Source: SAR202 cluster bacterium (GTDB lineage Bacteria; Chloroflexota; Dehalococcoidia; UBA6926; VFHL01). From it: 64,000 nucleotides of DNA. The translations under genes and the position numbers were made by a program. Location of the stretch: positions 37,932 to 101,931 of the forward strand of contig VFHL01000010.1 in assembly GCA_009392005.1 (NCBI GenBank), given 5' to 3'. The notes beneath the pieces are model-generated. The model was not told where the DNA came from. It worked only from the letters and a program-made list of their open reading frames with translations, and made no database searches. Shown here one piece after another: positions 17,029-26,582 of this stretch. How positions within the stretch are numbered: the stretch's first letter is position 1; each line of letters opens with the position of its first letter.

Positions 17029-17166
17029 GATTTCTCCAAATCCTGTGTTCCGACCGTTCGAAAAACTTACTTAAGTGTATTATTCTCGTTGCAACCCTAT
17101 CGCAATATAATTATACATCGCCCACCACGCCGCTGGAAGCTGTCCTTTGGAGTTTCTAGGCGGGCG

Positions 17167-17193
17167 TTAGCACTCCGGGTAGTCGACTGCTAA
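17167..17193. promoter_or_regulatory. CIRCE operator (HrcA binding site) of tig-clpP-clpX
   Basis: TTAGCACTC, nine bases, then GACTGCTAA. The consensus is TTAGCACTC-N9-GAGTGCTAA, so only one position differs, and the palindrome extends one more pair (G17166/C17194). It lies immediately downstream of the predicted transcription start of tig, the usual place where HrcA blocks transcription and heat shock relieves it. The hrcA gene itself is not in the window. Confidence 0.85.
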
Positions 17194-17202
17194 CGGAAAG
17201 TC

Positions 17203-17231
17203 AGACTAGCATCAGCGTATCTGTTTGTCAA
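17203..17231 (-). promoter_or_regulatory. Sigma70-type promoter of tig-clpP-clpX
   Basis: On the minus strand TTGACA (17231-17226) is separated by 17 bases from TAGTCT (17208-17203), which has a TGC extension. Transcription should begin near 17196, just before the CIRCE element, leaving a leader of about 165 bases before the tig GTG. The rest of the gap up to the aspS stop at 17339 shows nothing recognisable. Confidence 0.75.
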
Positions 17232-17338
17232 GATAATCTTAGCTTTTTCGGGTGGGTCATGCACTTCAATAAAATCGATATCAGAATAGGCAGACCTAAA
17301 TGTTCCTTAATTAATAATGGATCAGGATCATGTTAAGG

Positions 17339-19138
17339 TTATTTTGGCGGATTGTTTGCGATTTCAAGTCCTAGTTCTGTTAATTGATTTGGTTCCGCTG
17401 GGGTCGGAGCTCCTGTCAGCGGATCCACTCCTGCTTGTGTTTTGGGAAACGGAATCACTTCTCTGATGGTTTCTTCATTGGCGAGTAGCATTACAAACCG
17501 GTCTACTCCTGGCGCAATGCCACCATGAGGGGGGGCTCCAAATTCAAAAGCGTTAAGCAAGTGACCAAATTGATTTTCAATTTCATCTTTTGTGTATCCA
17601 AGAGCTTGGAAAATCTCTAGTTGGAGCTCTTTTTGATGAATTCGAATGCTGCCACTGGCAATTTCATAGCCATTGCAAACCATGTCATATGAGCGTGACA
17701 TAATTTCTCCTGGGTTGGTTGATACCTTTGATATATCGCTTTCTATGGGAGCAGTAAAAGGATGATGTACAGAGTCCCAGCGGTTTTCTTCTTCGTTCCA
17801 GTCAAATAATGGCATTTCAGTGATAAAACCTAATGCTAGAAGGTCTTCTGGAGCCAATTTCATTTTCAGACCCATTTCCTGCCGGATCACTCCTAGGGCT
17901 GGAGCAACGACTGATTCTGCTCCCGCCACAATCAAGATCAGATCACCATTCTTCGCATCAAAATGTCCTGCTATCGCTTCAAGGTCTTCCTCGGTCAATG
18001 CGCGAGCGATAGATGAGCGGATTCCGCTTAAGGAGACCTTGTCATCGTCACCAATCAAGTTGATTGCAACAAGGCCCTGGGCTCCCTGGGAACGGGCGAG
18101 TTCAACCAGTTCATCAATTTGTCGACGAGAATAGTCGGCACATCCCACTGCATTTATTCCACGGACGACACCACCATCTTCTACGGCAGATTTCAGAATC
18201 CCAACATTTGATTGTTTTGCAATACTTGAGAGTTCTTGTATTTCCATCCCAAATCGAAGATCTGGTTTGTCGCTTCCAAATCGAAGCATCGCTTCTTTAA
18301 ACGTTAATCTAGGGAAGGGCTCAATAATCTTTTTATCCGGGGTCACTTTCTTGATGAGATTCGTAAAAAGCTTTTCTGTTAAATCTAGGACATCATTTTC
18401 GGTGACAAAACTCATCTCAAGATCTAACTGTGTGAATTCTGGTTGTCTGTCTGACCTCGCATCTTCGTCGCGGAAGCACCGAGCAATTTGGAAATATTTT
18501 TCTATTCCCCCCACCATGAGCAGTTGTTTAAGTTGCTGGGGTGATTGGGGAAGCGCATAAACTGAACCAGGGGATAATCGACTGGGTACGATGTAATCTC
18601 GAGCCCCTTCAGGGGTGCTCTTGAGTAGTATCGGTGTTTCAACTTCGAGGAATCCTTCTGCATCAAGATAATCCCTCATAAACTTAATCACTTTGTGACG
18701 AAGCTCAAGATTTTGAGTCATGCTTGGGCGTCGCATGTCAAGATATCGGTATTGCAGGCGGAGCAATTCGTCAACTTCCTCACTCTTTTCATCGTTGATG
18801 TAAAACGGAGGTGTATTGGAGGGGTTCAATATTGATACGGATGCCGCTTGGATCTCTATTTCACCTGTTTCTATCCGAGGATTTTCTGTTCCAGGTTGCC
18901 TTAGCACGACTTTTCCTTCAATTTGAATGACCCATTCATTCCGGATTGCTTCTGCCGTTTTGTGTGCGTCAGGTGTGATTTCAGGGTTGATTACAACCTG
19001 TACTATGCCCCATCGATCGCGAAGGTCAATGAAAATCAAATTTCCATGGTCTCGTCGCCTATGCACCCATCCAGCGATGGAAACTGTTTCTTCCGCATCC
19101 TGTGACCGCAACTCGCCGCAGGTGTGACTTTTCAGCAT
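17339..19138 (-). CDS. aspS: Aspartyl-tRNA synthetase (bacterial type)
   Basis: 599 residues, class II. An N-terminal OB-fold anticodon-binding domain (SIAGWVHRRRDHGNLIFIDLRD) precedes motif 2 (FRDEDARSDRQPEFTQLDLEMSF) and motif 3 (GIAPGVDRFVMLLANEE). The bacterial GAD insertion domain lies between about 290 and 420. The anticodon-recognition class (AspRS versus discriminating AspRS) cannot be judged with certainty. A GGAAGGAA site precedes the ATG. It lies upstream of the tig promoter in the same direction but should be transcribed separately. Confidence 0.96.
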   Translation of the reverse strand: MLKSHTCGELRSQDAEETVSIAGWVHRRRDHGNLIFIDLRDRWGIVQVVINPEITPDAHKTAEAIRNEWVIQIEGKVVLRQPGTENPRIETGEIEIQAASVSILNPSNTPPFYINDEKSEEVDELLRLQYRYLDMRRPSMTQNLELRHKVIKFMRDYLDAEGFLEVETPILLKSTPEGARDYIVPSRLSPGSVYALPQSPQQLKQLLMVGGIEKYFQIARCFRDEDARSDRQPEFTQLDLEMSFVTENDVLDLTEKLFTNLIKKVTPDKKIIEPFPRLTFKEAMLRFGSDKPDLRFGMEIQELSSIAKQSNVGILKSAVEDGGVVRGINAVGCADYSRRQIDELVELARSQGAQGLVAINLIGDDDKVSLSGIRSSIARALTEEDLEAIAGHFDAKNGDLILIVAGAESVVAPALGVIRQEMGLKMKLAPEDLLALGFITEMPLFDWNEEENRWDSVHHPFTAPIESDISKVSTNPGEIMSRSYDMVCNGYEIASGSIRIHQKELQLEIFQALGYTKDEIENQFGHLLNAFEFGAPPHGGIAPGVDRFVMLLANEETIREVIPFPKTQAGVDPLTGAPTPAEPNQLTELGLEIANNPPK

Positions 19139-19308
19139 TAAATGTTCCTTCCAAAAGACATTTCACCCATTATTTTTAAAGATACTATGGTTTGGTATAT
19201 TAACCGATTTGTGTTGGTGATTGATTCTTTATAGGTGTTTTATTATGTGGTCAGTCAACTGAATACAATTTCAATATGTTATAACTTCGGGTCAGTTGAA
19301 CGTTTCGC

Positions 19309-21096
19309 TTAAGTTAGAGATGAGTCCAACATTTCAATTGACGTTTCGTGTATCGCATCGGTTTGCGTGATAGGTGCAGAAGATCTCTCGTTAACGCGAA
19401 TGTAGAGGACTGGGTCTTCATTTGATTCATAGCCCAATTCTTCTAATACACTGATATCCTCGGTTGGGCTCAACGTTCTAATAATTTTGTAGGGATAATT
19501 TTCGAGTAGGCATTGCTTGATAAGTTCTTGCGTTTTCTCTTCGTCGGGATCCCCGACGATGTGGTATTTAAGGGTTGCATTCAGCAACCGTCCAACGGCC
19601 TTCGCATAGTTAGCCGCAAAATGGCCGATTTTGTCATATTGCTGTAAGAAGCTACCTAATGTTTGCTCCGCAGCATTGGGTCCAACTGATCTATTTTCTG
19701 TGATATGCATCAAAGTGATCAAAACGTTAGCGACAACGGCATTTTCCGCTAGTGGTTTCCTTCTGTACCGTAGATATCCGAGATCTTCGTGTTCTTCGGC
19801 GAGGTCATAGTAGCCTGTGCCATCTTCTGAATGGAATTGGTCTTCAATCACTTTTGCTACCTCTAGAGCTCGATTTAAGTATGTTTTCTGGCCGGTAACT
19901 TGGAAGGCATCTAGGAGTGCTTTACATAGATGCGCGTTGTCCTGGACTAAGCCTGTTACTTGGGCGGTTATATCCCAGTAGTGATAGGCTCCTTTTGTTT
20001 GGTCCCACATTTCTTCCCATAAAAAATCTAAGCATTTAAGGGCTAGAATTTCGTAATGTTTGTTATTCAGCAGCCACGACGCATAAAAGAATAATGAAAT
20101 TGTTTGGGCTGATGCATCCAATAACAGGGTTGAATCTATTGGTGGTGGGTTCGTGGTGCCACGTTTAATCTTGTCTTGTGAAAAATACTCTTGATCTGCA
20201 GCTTGGCTTGCAGCGAAATAGGCGCCTGATTTTTGCAAGAAATGCTGTTCAATAAATGAAAGTAGGTTTTCCGCGACGTTAAGATATACTGCTTTTTTGG
20301 TCACCTGGTATGCGTGAAGATAGTTGTTGGCATTAGCTGCATTTACTTCTAGTACTTTTTCTGTCTGCGGATCGGTCCAATCAATCCCATTTGAGTAACG
20401 GAACATGCCACCATCGATTTGGTCAAAAATGTCGCTTGTACTCATGCTTCCAAGGGTTTTCTCTACTATTTTGATTTGGTTGTCATCGTTTTCAAAACGT
20501 TGTTGATATAACAGAAAATCGATTACATCAGGAGCTGGAAATTTTGGCATTTTCCCGAACCCACCGAATTCAGGATCGAATATCTTGAGTATGTTTTGTG
20601 TAACGGTGGAAACCACGGACATGGTTGGTTTCGCTCCGAGTAGCAAGACTGGTTGTTGGGCCTCAGCTTGACTACGCACATGAGCAACTTGCTGATTCAC
20701 ATAATCGCGGCGTTGGGTGTATACATCCCTAACCTGCTGCATGACATGTCGCATGTCATCCGGAGCAATATATGTCGCTCCAGTCAGCGTATCGCCTGAC
20801 GGCGTTAAGAATGCAGTTGAGGGCCACCCGCCCATATTATAGCGCTCGTTGATATCTGGTCGCCTATCACTGTCGACCCGAATAGGTATGAAGTGCTCAT
20901 TCAAGTACTGGGCAATAGTACCATCGTCATATGTCGTGGTATCCATGATATGGCACCAATGACACCATGTGGCTGTCAACATTAGCAAAATTGGCTTGTC
21001 TTCTTGTTCAGCTTCGTTGAAAGCATTGATGTTCCAAGAACGCCACATTATCGTGTCTGGTTTGTCTTGATTCGTATCATTTTGATTTTGTGTCAT
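19309..21096 (-). CDS. DUF255/YyaL-type protein with thioredoxin-like and six-hairpin domains
   Basis: 595 residues from the ATG at 21096, which has a GGAG site 9 bases upstream (a GTG lies five codons earlier). The N-terminal thioredoxin-like DUF255 domain holds WCHWCHIMDTTTY and the family motif FIPIRVDSDRRPDI. The C-terminal two-thirds resembles the alpha/alpha-barrel of N-acylglucosamine 2-epimerase-like proteins. Relatives are often around 680 residues with SHPTGWPL; here the equivalent reads NMGGWPSTAFLTP. The function in bacteria is not established. A terminator separates it from the upstream Fe-S carrier gene. Confidence 0.83.
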   Translation of the reverse strand: MTQNQNDTNQDKPDTIMWRSWNINAFNEAEQEDKPILLMLTATWCHWCHIMDTTTYDDGTIAQYLNEHFIPIRVDSDRRPDINERYNMGGWPSTAFLTPSGDTLTGATYIAPDDMRHVMQQVRDVYTQRRDYVNQQVAHVRSQAEAQQPVLLLGAKPTMSVVSTVTQNILKIFDPEFGGFGKMPKFPAPDVIDFLLYQQRFENDDNQIKIVEKTLGSMSTSDIFDQIDGGMFRYSNGIDWTDPQTEKVLEVNAANANNYLHAYQVTKKAVYLNVAENLLSFIEQHFLQKSGAYFAASQAADQEYFSQDKIKRGTTNPPPIDSTLLLDASAQTISLFFYASWLLNNKHYEILALKCLDFLWEEMWDQTKGAYHYWDITAQVTGLVQDNAHLCKALLDAFQVTGQKTYLNRALEVAKVIEDQFHSEDGTGYYDLAEEHEDLGYLRYRRKPLAENAVVANVLITLMHITENRSVGPNAAEQTLGSFLQQYDKIGHFAANYAKAVGRLLNATLKYHIVGDPDEEKTQELIKQCLLENYPYKIIRTLSPTEDISVLEELGYESNEDPVLYIRVNERSSAPITQTDAIHETSIEMLDSSLT

Positions 21097-21117
21097 CTTT
21101 TTTTGCTCCACAAATGA

Positions 21118-21143
21118 AAAGACCCCCGATGGAGGGGGCCTTT
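21118..21143 (-). terminator. Intrinsic terminator after the Fe-S carrier gene
   Basis: On the minus strand AAAGGCCCCC-TCCATC-GGGGGTCTTT gives a 10-bp stem with one G-U pair and a 6-base loop, followed by a short T run. It lies about 30 bases after the upstream gene's stop and just before the next start codon. Confidence 0.75.
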
Positions 21144-21174
21144 AAGTAATCATTTCGATAATGATTTGATCAGA

Positions 21175-21534
21175 CTAGCATGCCTCCGGTTCGCCGGGAA
21201 GCTCTTCACTGGCAAACGAGGTTCCACATGCGCAGGTGCTTTTTGCTTCTTCATTCGTAATCTCAAACCCTGATTGCATTAACGTGTCATGATACTCAAC
21301 GACACAAGCTCTCATCATATAGTTGCTGAGAGAATCCAAAACGATTGGTACACCTTCGACGTCGTGATGAACGTCGCCTTCCTTGGCAGCGTTTTCGAAG
21401 TTCATACCATAAGATAAACCGTGGCACCCACCTGGTGCTACAAACACTCTTAGAATAGCCGTGCTCGGATCTTCCTCTCGCCCTATGAGTGTCTTCACTT
21501 TCTCAATCGCTTCTTCTGTAAACGTAACAGACAT
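21175..21534 (-). CDS. erpA: A-type Fe-S cluster carrier (ErpA/IscA/HesB family)
   Basis: 119 residues. The three conserved cysteines are Cys37 (APGGCHGLSYG) and Cys101/Cys103 (STCACGTSF). The family accepts and delivers iron-sulfur clusters to apoproteins. The C-terminal extension EELPGEPEAC adds a terminal Cys. AAGGGG precedes the ATG. No other isc/suf genes are near, so whether it acts as ErpA, IscA or SufA is open; the symbol is tentative. Confidence 0.88.
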   Translation of the reverse strand: MSVTFTEEAIEKVKTLIGREEDPSTAILRVFVAPGGCHGLSYGMNFENAAKEGDVHHDVEGVPIVLDSLSNYMMRACVVEYHDTLMQSGFEITNEEAKSTCACGTSFASEELPGEPEAC

Positions 21535-21734
21535 AGCATACCCCTTAATATTTTCCTACCAAATGATTATCGGAAAAAGCTGAAACATTGTCAACTGGAA
21601 CCACTAACATTGATAACCGTGACGATGCTATTATTTCCCCGATATCTTCTGGGTATATTTACAGTAATCACATACCTTTATCGACTGACTAGAAAATCTA
21701 CGCCGCCGGGTTGCCCTCAGATAGGAGAATTAAA

Positions 21735-22868
21735 ATGGTTTCTGTTACAAAAGAACGTGCAATTGAAATACTTTCAGACTTGGATAAATGTTCGGCGACA
21801 TCCTTTCATGAAGAACGGGTGATGAGCTATATAAGGGCTTTTCTCAAAGATAAGGGTCTAGATTTTAGATTAGACCAATATGGCAACATCATAGTCCATT
21901 ACGTGACTGATTCTGATTCAGAGCCTATAGCATATGTCGCGCATATGGATCATCCGGGTTTTGAACTTTTGGGTTTGGATGATCGAGGTAGGTCTGTTGC
22001 CCGAGCGTTGGGAGGTGTTCCACCTGTTTCATTTGATGGCGGAACGAAAGTGAAGATTATTATGGGTAATGAGGAAGAAGTGACAGGAGTCTTAGAGGCG
22101 AAGGTTAATGGTGTATTGGATCGGCAGGTGTTTATTCAACCAAATGGTGGAGCAGATATAATTGAACCAGCGTATGCTGTGTTTGACCTTCCTGAATTCC
22201 TGCTTTTGGATGATTTTATCCATATGCGCGCTTTGGACGATTTGGCAGGATGCGCAAGCATTATCAGTGTTTTGGAGTCAATGGTGTCGCAAAATATCAA
22301 GGCAAACTTCTACGGTGTTTTCACACGCGCGGAAGAAGTAGGGTTGATTGGGGCACGCCTTGTCGCGCGTGACCAGGAGCTGCCGGAAAATACGACAATT
22401 GTGTCTATTGAATCAAGTCGGACACTTCCAGGTGCAGAACAAGGAAAAGGCCCGGTTATACGGACTGGTGATGCTAGCTATACCTTTGATGGTGGAGCGG
22501 AGCGGCTGCTGTCCCGCACGGGTTCAATGTTGAAAGAAGAGGATGCAGATTTTCAATATCAACGTCAGTTGATGAGTGGAGGGACTTGTGAGGCAACAGC
22601 GTTTGCTTTACAGGGATATCAAGTAACAGGTCTCGCTTATCCTTTGGGCAATTATCATAATCAAGGCAACCCATCGGAGGTTTCCCCATCTGGATCAGTT
22701 GAACTTGAGAACATTCACTCAGAAGACTTTTACAATGGCATTCGACTACTTACCGAAGCATTAAGTATATCTGAAGATGAAGATCAAACGCCGTTAGCAA
22801 AACGGTTAGCAAATGTGCCAATTACTGATGAACAGCAATTAATCGATAGTTCTGGGCTAGGTACTTAG
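21735..22868 (+). CDS. M42/M20-like metallopeptidase
   Basis: 377 residues from the ATG at 21735 behind AGGAGAAT. Metal-site motifs are AHMDHPGFELLG (His and Asp), HMRALDDLAGCAS (bridging Asp), TRAEEVGLIGA (catalytic Glu pair), IVSIESS and a late LAYPLGNYHN His. These are features of M42 glutamyl/leucyl aminopeptidases and the related M20/M28 dinuclear peptidases. Length fits M42. It diverges from the Fe-S carrier gene. The substrate is unknown. Confidence 0.85.
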   Translation: MVSVTKERAIEILSDLDKCSATSFHEERVMSYIRAFLKDKGLDFRLDQYGNIIVHYVTDSDSEPIAYVAHMDHPGFELLGLDDRGRSVARALGGVPPVSFDGGTKVKIIMGNEEEVTGVLEAKVNGVLDRQVFIQPNGGADIIEPAYAVFDLPEFLLLDDFIHMRALDDLAGCASIISVLESMVSQNIKANFYGVFTRAEEVGLIGARLVARDQELPENTTIVSIESSRTLPGAEQGKGPVIRTGDASYTFDGGAERLLSRTGSMLKEEDADFQYQRQLMSGGTCEATAFALQGYQVTGLAYPLGNYHNQGNPSEVSPSGSVELENIHSEDFYNGIRLLTEALSISEDEDQTPLAKRLANVPITDEQQLIDSSGLGT

Positions 22869-22884
22869 ATTAACAGTTGCCCGT

Positions 22885-23742
22885 CTACACGCTGGAGAGA
22901 GCCTGCCCACGAAGCTTTTTCAGGGCCTCAACGTTCTTTCTATCTGGACCTTTTCCATCGTAACCAGGAACTTCGAGGAAAAACGGGATGCTTTGGAATA
23001 AAGGGTGTGCTAATAACGCTTGGAAACCTTCGTTACCAATAAAACCGTCGCCGATATTTTCATGTCGATCGCGTTGTTCTCCTAAATCAACCTTAGAATC
23101 GTTTGCATGAACAGCGACCAAAGCTGATTCACCTAGGATGTCAGTAAATTCTTTCGCGGTGGATGCAACGCTATCTGGAGTTGTGATGTTGTACCCCGAA
23201 GCAAATGTATGTGCTGTATCTAAGCAGACCTTTAATCGAGGATCATTCACAGGTTTGATAATTTTCGCAAGTTCATCAAAATGGGCTCCAATGTTTCTGC
23301 CCTGCCCTGCATTGTTTTCTAAGACTAGGTCTACGTCTTCAGGAGCATCATGTAAAACTCTCTTCAGTGCTTCGATAACTTGTGGGAGAACACTATCAAT
23401 TCCTTTCCCTAAGTGGCTACCAACATGGAAAATGACGCCCGACCCACCAAGCTTCGCACATGTGTTGAGATAGCGTTTCAGGGAATCGATAGCCTTTTCT
23501 AAGTTAACTTCCTTTGGTGTCGCAAGGTTAATTAAATAGATGCCATGAAGAAAGATCGGTTCAATTTTTGCTTCCGTCGCTTTCTGACGGAACAACTCGA
23601 ATTCACTCTCATCACGTGTTTTGAAAGCCCAATTTTGGGGTGGCGATACGAAGATTTGGATTGCCTCAGCACCAATCTCTTGCGCTCGTTCGATTGAACT
23701 ATCCAAAGTCCCTGCAGAAGATACGTGTGCTCCAATTTTCAT
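22885..23742 (-). CDS. nfo: Endonuclease IV (AP endonuclease)
   Basis: 285 residues from the ATG at 23742 behind GGAGG; it begins MKIGAHVSSAGTLDSSI. TIM-barrel zinc ligands are visible in VFHVGSHLGKG (His), LENNAGQGRNIG (Glu), VCLDTAHTFASGYN (Asp, His), VAVHANDSKVDLG (His), RDRHENIGDG (Asp, His) and FFLEVPG (Glu). It cuts 5' to abasic sites in base-excision repair. It is followed downstream on the opposite strand by the M42-like gene, with convergent stops 16 bases apart. Confidence 0.95.
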   Translation of the reverse strand: MKIGAHVSSAGTLDSSIERAQEIGAEAIQIFVSPPQNWAFKTRDESEFELFRQKATEAKIEPIFLHGIYLINLATPKEVNLEKAIDSLKRYLNTCAKLGGSGVIFHVGSHLGKGIDSVLPQVIEALKRVLHDAPEDVDLVLENNAGQGRNIGAHFDELAKIIKPVNDPRLKVCLDTAHTFASGYNITTPDSVASTAKEFTDILGESALVAVHANDSKVDLGEQRDRHENIGDGFIGNEGFQALLAHPLFQSIPFFLEVPGYDGKGPDRKNVEALKKLRGQALSSV

Positions 23743-23792
23743 GTTTTCCTCCAAATAAATTCGATGCTCAATGTTTTTGCACTCTTACGATT

Positions 23793-24851
23793 TTAGGTGA
23801 TCATCATGGCATCACCGAAGCTATAGAATCTATATCGTTCATCGATTGCGGCGGTATATGCTTTTTCTGCTAATTCTTTTCCTGCAAAACTTGCAACAAG
23901 CATTAATAACGTTGATTCAGGAAGATGAAAATTCGTAATCAGTGCATCGGTTAATTTAAATTTGAATCCGGGAAGAATGAAAAGATCTGTCCAGCCCTGG
24001 CATTGAGTGAGTGCTTCTAGGTTTTGTTGATTTTCACCAATGCCGCATGTGATCGCCACTTGTTCCAATGCCCGCAAAGCCGTCGTCCCAACACAAACGA
24101 TCCGTTTTTCCGATTTCTTTGCGTCTTTGATCAGTTTGGCTGATTCTTCTGGAAAGGAGAAATATTCGACTCCAATATTATGCTCTGCAGGATTGTCGGT
24201 ACGAACTGGCTGGAATGTCCCTAAGCCAACATGGAGAGTCAAAAACACAATTTGGACGCCCTTTTTTTCGATTTCTTCAAGAAGCGTTTCGGTGAAATGA
24301 AGGCCTGCGGTTGGGGCTGCAGCGCTACCATCGACTTTTGCGTACACTGTTTGATATCTCTCGGGAGCAGATAGTGGTTTTTGAATATAGGGAGGCAAAG
24401 GAACCTGACCATGGCGTTTGAGCGCATTTTGAAGTGCTTTTTCACTTTCGAACTTAATGATGCGTGTTCCGAGGTTTGTCGACAGGAGCACCTGACCTTG
24501 AACAGTGGCCTCGCCTTCCCCGACAATGAACTTTGCCCCTTTTTTTAGCCGGTTACCTGGTTTCGCGAGGACTTCCCACTCACCCTCCCTCAATTGGCGG
24601 ATTAGCAAAAGCTCAATTTGTCCGCCCGAAGGAATTCGTTTCCCATATAGTCGAGCAGCGATAACTTTACTGTTATTTACTATTAGTAGATCCCCGGGGT
24701 CCAAGTAGTCAGTTAAATTAGTAAAAATATGATGTTCTATTTCACTATTCTCGCGATTGACTGTCATTAGGCGAGAACTATCGCGAGGTTCAATGGGCTC
24801 TTGAGCGATCAATTCTTTCGGAAGGACGTAACTATATTCAGACGTCTTCAT
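23793..24851 (-). CDS. queA: S-adenosylmethionine:tRNA ribosyltransferase-isomerase
   Basis: 352 residues. Diagnostic motifs are LPKELIAQEPIEPRDSSRLM near the N-terminus, IAARLYGKR, GSAAAPTAGLHFT, HVGLGTFQPV, CVGTTALRALE, LITNFHLPESTLLMLVASF and YRFYSFGDAM at the end. It makes epoxyqueuosine from preQ1 in tRNA. No other queuosine genes are in this window. The ATG sits after AAGGATCAATATAAGC. It is not obviously in an operon: the cupredoxin gene upstream ends in its own terminator. Confidence 0.96.
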   Translation of the reverse strand: MKTSEYSYVLPKELIAQEPIEPRDSSRLMTVNRENSEIEHHIFTNLTDYLDPGDLLIVNNSKVIAARLYGKRIPSGGQIELLLIRQLREGEWEVLAKPGNRLKKGAKFIVGEGEATVQGQVLLSTNLGTRIIKFESEKALQNALKRHGQVPLPPYIQKPLSAPERYQTVYAKVDGSAAAPTAGLHFTETLLEEIEKKGVQIVFLTLHVGLGTFQPVRTDNPAEHNIGVEYFSFPEESAKLIKDAKKSEKRIVCVGTTALRALEQVAITCGIGENQQNLEALTQCQGWTDLFILPGFKFKLTDALITNFHLPESTLLMLVASFAGKELAEKAYTAAIDERYRFYSFGDAMMIT

Positions 24852-24898
24852 GCTTATATTGATCCTTATTTAGTGTCAGGAGATTGGTCTAGCAAGTA

Positions 24899-24933
24899 AG
24901 AGCGGTGGCTAAACTAGCCTTGGCCACCGCTCT
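24899..24933 (-). terminator. Intrinsic terminator after the cupredoxin gene
   Basis: AGAGCGGTGGC (24899-24909) pairs perfectly with GCCACCGCTCT (24923-24933) across a 13-base loop. On the minus strand the stem is followed by TTACTTGC. It lies 40 bases past the cupredoxin stop and before the queA start. Confidence 0.75.
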
Positions 24934-24972
24934 ATATTAGTCATGCAATTTTTCAGTTGGAATGTGATCCAT

Positions 24973-25359
24973 TTACTCGGTAATGGTAAGTGTTCCAACC
25001 ATTCCTGCTTCTTTGTGTCCCACAATGTCACAAACGAATGAGTAGGTTCCAGCGGTTAATGCGATTGATCCACGCTCAGTTTGGCCGGCTGTTGCTACTA
25101 TGTTTAAGTCTTTCCCTTCGATCACGAAACTATGGTCGACGACGCCCGTGTTTGTAAGCGCGATTTCAATGGTGCCCGCCTTTGCTGTTAAAGAGCTCGG
25201 GTTAAACTTGAAATCATCAGACCCATTGACCTTAAGTGTGGTTTTCGTACTACTTGCCGCATCGGTGCCACCGGTATCTCCACTGCTACATGCGACTCCT
25301 AATGCCAGACTCGACATTATTAAAAACAAACCCAAAATGGTGACGAATCTTTTCTTCAT
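24973..25359 (-). CDS. Cupredoxin-domain lipoprotein (type 1 copper)
   Basis: 128 residues from the ATG at 25359 behind AGGGG. The signal peptide ends at Cys24 (LALGVACSSGD), followed by a Ser/Thr/Gly linker and a plastocyanin-like domain from about 40. The four type-1 copper ligands are all present: His76 (DHSF), Cys110 (FVC), His115 (GHKEAG) and Met120. It is probably a membrane-anchored periplasmic or external electron carrier. No oxidase genes are adjacent, so the partner is unknown. Confidence 0.87.
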   Translation of the reverse strand: MKKRFVTILGLFLIMSSLALGVACSSGDTGGTDAASSTKTTLKVNGSDDFKFNPSSLTAKAGTIEIALTNTGVVDHSFVIEGKDLNIVATAGQTERGSIALTAGTYSFVCDIVGHKEAGMVGTLTITE

Positions 25360-25414
25360 TAAATCCCCTGCCTTTCTTTTTTGGGCAAACATATTTTTGC
25401 CAACAATATTAACT

Positions 25415-26284
25415 CTAGCTTCTTTCTGCAGCGAACACAGTGTTTGATAAGAGCATAGTTACAGTCATCGGACCAACTCCTCCTGGTACAGGTGTGATAG
25501 CTGATGCTAGTGACCTTACATTATCAAAATCAACATCACCAACGAATCGATACCCTTGCTTTTTTTGAGAATCTGGGACTCTGTTCGTTCCGACGTCGAT
25601 TATGACTGCATCTTGTTTAACCATAGTTTTGGTAATGAGATTAGGTCGCCCCATCGCTGCAATTAAGACGTCTGCCTGAGTTGTATATTGCTCTAATCCA
25701 ACAGTTTTCGAGTGGCATACTGTCACTGTTGCGTTACCACCAGTGATTTTTCGCTGTAATAATAACGAGAGTGGCCGTCCTACGAGATTGCTACGACCAC
25801 ATATAACAATATGGCCATTATCATATTGGATGTTGCTACGCTCTAAAATTTCGACGATACCGAGTGGTGTTGGGGGTACGAAAGCTTCTTCCCCTCGGGC
25901 AAGCCTTCCCATGCTGGTTGGATGGGCACCATCAACATCTTTCTCAAGGGCAATTGCTGCGGCGACTTCATCCGAATTAATGTGGGATGGAAGCGGTAAT
26001 TGAACAATAATACCGTGTATTTTGGCATTTTGATTAAGACTCTTTATGGTGCCAAGCAATGTGTTGGTAGAGGTGTCAGCGCCCATTTTGTGAGTTTCAG
26101 TGTATACACCGATGCTATTCGCAGCCTTACTTTTGTTACCGACATATAACCCGGATGCGGGATCATCCCCAACAAGTACGGCAGCCAATCCGGGAACGAC
26201 ACCGTTCATCGATAGTTTTCTTACGCGTTCTGAAAGCTCTTTTTGGACTTCAGCTGCGATCGCTTCGCCATCCAATAAGTTCAC
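25415..26284 (-). CDS. folD: Bifunctional methylenetetrahydrofolate dehydrogenase/cyclohydrolase
   Basis: 289 residues from a GTG at 26284, giving the family N-terminus (M)NLLDGEAIAAEV; the frame is open for 26 codons upstream, but that part has no match. AGGAG lies 13 bases upstream. Motifs: YVGNKSKAANSIG (catalytic Lys), IIVQLPLP, KDVDGAHPTSMG, FVPPTPLG, the Rossmann-type ICGRSNLVGRPLSLLL and ITPVPGGVGPMTVTMLL. It interconverts methylene-, methenyl- and formyl-tetrahydrofolate with NADP+. An extended -10 promoter lies upstream. Confidence 0.95.
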   Translation of the reverse strand: MNLLDGEAIAAEVQKELSERVRKLSMNGVVPGLAAVLVGDDPASGLYVGNKSKAANSIGVYTETHKMGADTSTNTLLGTIKSLNQNAKIHGIIVQLPLPSHINSDEVAAAIALEKDVDGAHPTSMGRLARGEEAFVPPTPLGIVEILERSNIQYDNGHIVICGRSNLVGRPLSLLLQRKITGGNATVTVCHSKTVGLEQYTTQADVLIAAMGRPNLITKTMVKQDAVIIDVGTNRVPDSQKKQGYRFVGDVDFDNVRSLASAITPVPGGVGPMTVTMLLSNTVFAAERS

Positions 26285-26347
26285 TGGTACTAATTTTCTC
26301 CTGAATGCGACAAATTTTCCGCATTTCGATTTTTTCAAGCCGACGGC

Positions 26348-26356
26348 ATTATAGCA
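26348..26356 (-). promoter_or_regulatory. Extended -10 promoter of folD
   Basis: TGCTATAAT on the minus strand is a perfect -10 with TGn extension, predicting a start near 26341 and a leader of about 57 bases. No clear -35. Confidence 0.55.
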
Positions 26357-26582
26357 CTGCAAAGTTTTGCAAACTACCTTGGCTTACGGGTGTATTCCTT
26401 GTCTCGAAGTGTTAGGTACCCTAGACTGTAATGGGAACATTTTTATACATAACTTATACAGAATATTTTCCAACGATATTCATTCTTTGTTGCCAAAGAT
26501 GTCACGTGAATAGGGAAAAGATATAAAAGCTAAATTCAACTCGATTTGTATGATCATCCAATACAAAATAGAAGAGGTTATT

